This document shows, piece by piece, positions 63,953 through 64,000 of a stretch of DNA of 64,000 nucleotides. Under the pieces are notes generated by a model. That model worked only from the letters and a program-made list of their open reading frames with translations. It was not told the origin of the DNA and ran no database searches. The stretch is taken from positions 1-64,000 of the forward strand of contig NZ_JRGM01000015.1 in NCBI RefSeq assembly GCF_000764665.1, read 5' to 3'. Each line of letters opens with the position of its first letter. Positions within the stretch are counted from its first letter, which is position 1. Origin of the DNA: Aeromonas lacus. GTDB lineage: Bacteria > Pseudomonadota > Gammaproteobacteria > Enterobacterales > Aeromonadaceae. The position numbers were made by a program, and so were the translations under genes.

Positions 63953-64000
63953 GCTCTTTCTCCACGTAATAGGCAAAACGCGCCGGATTCTACATGTAAA
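63953..64000 (-). promoter_or_regulatory. codBA leader and partial promoter
   Basis: Only 48 bp are in the window. The minus strand shows the ribosome site GGAGAAAGA and a possible -10 TAGAAT (63992 to 63987). The -35 would lie at or beyond the edge. In E. coli codBA is under PurR and NAC control; no full PurR box can be identified here. Confidence 0.3.

Overview
The window looks like chromosome of a high-GC gammaproteobacterium, most likely Aeromonas or a close relative (inference). Most proteins match E. coli families closely in length and motifs. Several gene blocks keep the enterobacterial order: hemG-trkH-yigZ-pepQ next to fadBA, glyQ-glyS, livHMGF, rho/trxA/rhlB/gppA, and ubiE-ubiJ-ubiB-tatABCD. 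A large extracellular chitinase and chemoreceptors carrying hemerythrin domains suit an aquatic, chitin-using facultative anaerobe.

Left part (1-15 kb): the left edge carries a strong leftward rRNA-type promoter beyond hemG, as at E. coli rrnA. Then come trkH, yigZ and pepQ (minus), acetoacetyl-CoA synthetase and fadBA (plus), and a response regulator-histidine kinase-sugar-binding protein operon with no permease genes. tusA, a RidA-family gene and an OmpA-like lipoprotein follow.

Middle (15-36 kb): two paralogous methyl-accepting chemotaxis proteins with C-terminal bacteriohemerythrin domains bracket tag, glyQS, an AT-rich orphan membrane-protein gene, a repeat cluster and a stand-alone EAL phosphodiesterase. 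Then follow a probable periplasmic lysozyme inhibitor, a LacI-family repressor, the complete branched-chain amino-acid ABC transporter operon (livJ-H-M-G-F), glpE-glpG and ubiK.

Right part (36-64 kb): a PAS-GGDEF protein, fre and ubiD, rho, trxA, rhlB, gppA and rof precede an apparent insertion between rsmJ and prlC. These two genes are neighbours in E. coli. Here they are separated by a frameshifted binding-protein gene and a GAF-PAS-PAS-GGDEF-EAL protein, and a diverged copy of the prlC 3' tail lies just downstream of prlC. Next is a chitinase gene preceded by a clear c-di-GMP-I (GEMM) riboswitch, then tatD-hemB, the tat and ubi genes, a decayed crcB/fluC remnant and the cytosine operon codBA.

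Themes: ubiquinone synthesis (ubiK, ubiD, fre, ubiJ, ubiB, ubiE) and c-di-GMP signalling (one GGDEF protein, one EAL protein, one hybrid and a riboswitch). The most interesting items are the riboswitch-chitinase unit, the AT-rich orphan membrane protein beside long palindrome-ended repeats, the two-component system with an orphan binding protein, the prlC tail duplication, and two broken genes (a binding protein and crcB). I found no CRISPR array, complete insertion sequence, prophage or tRNA gene.
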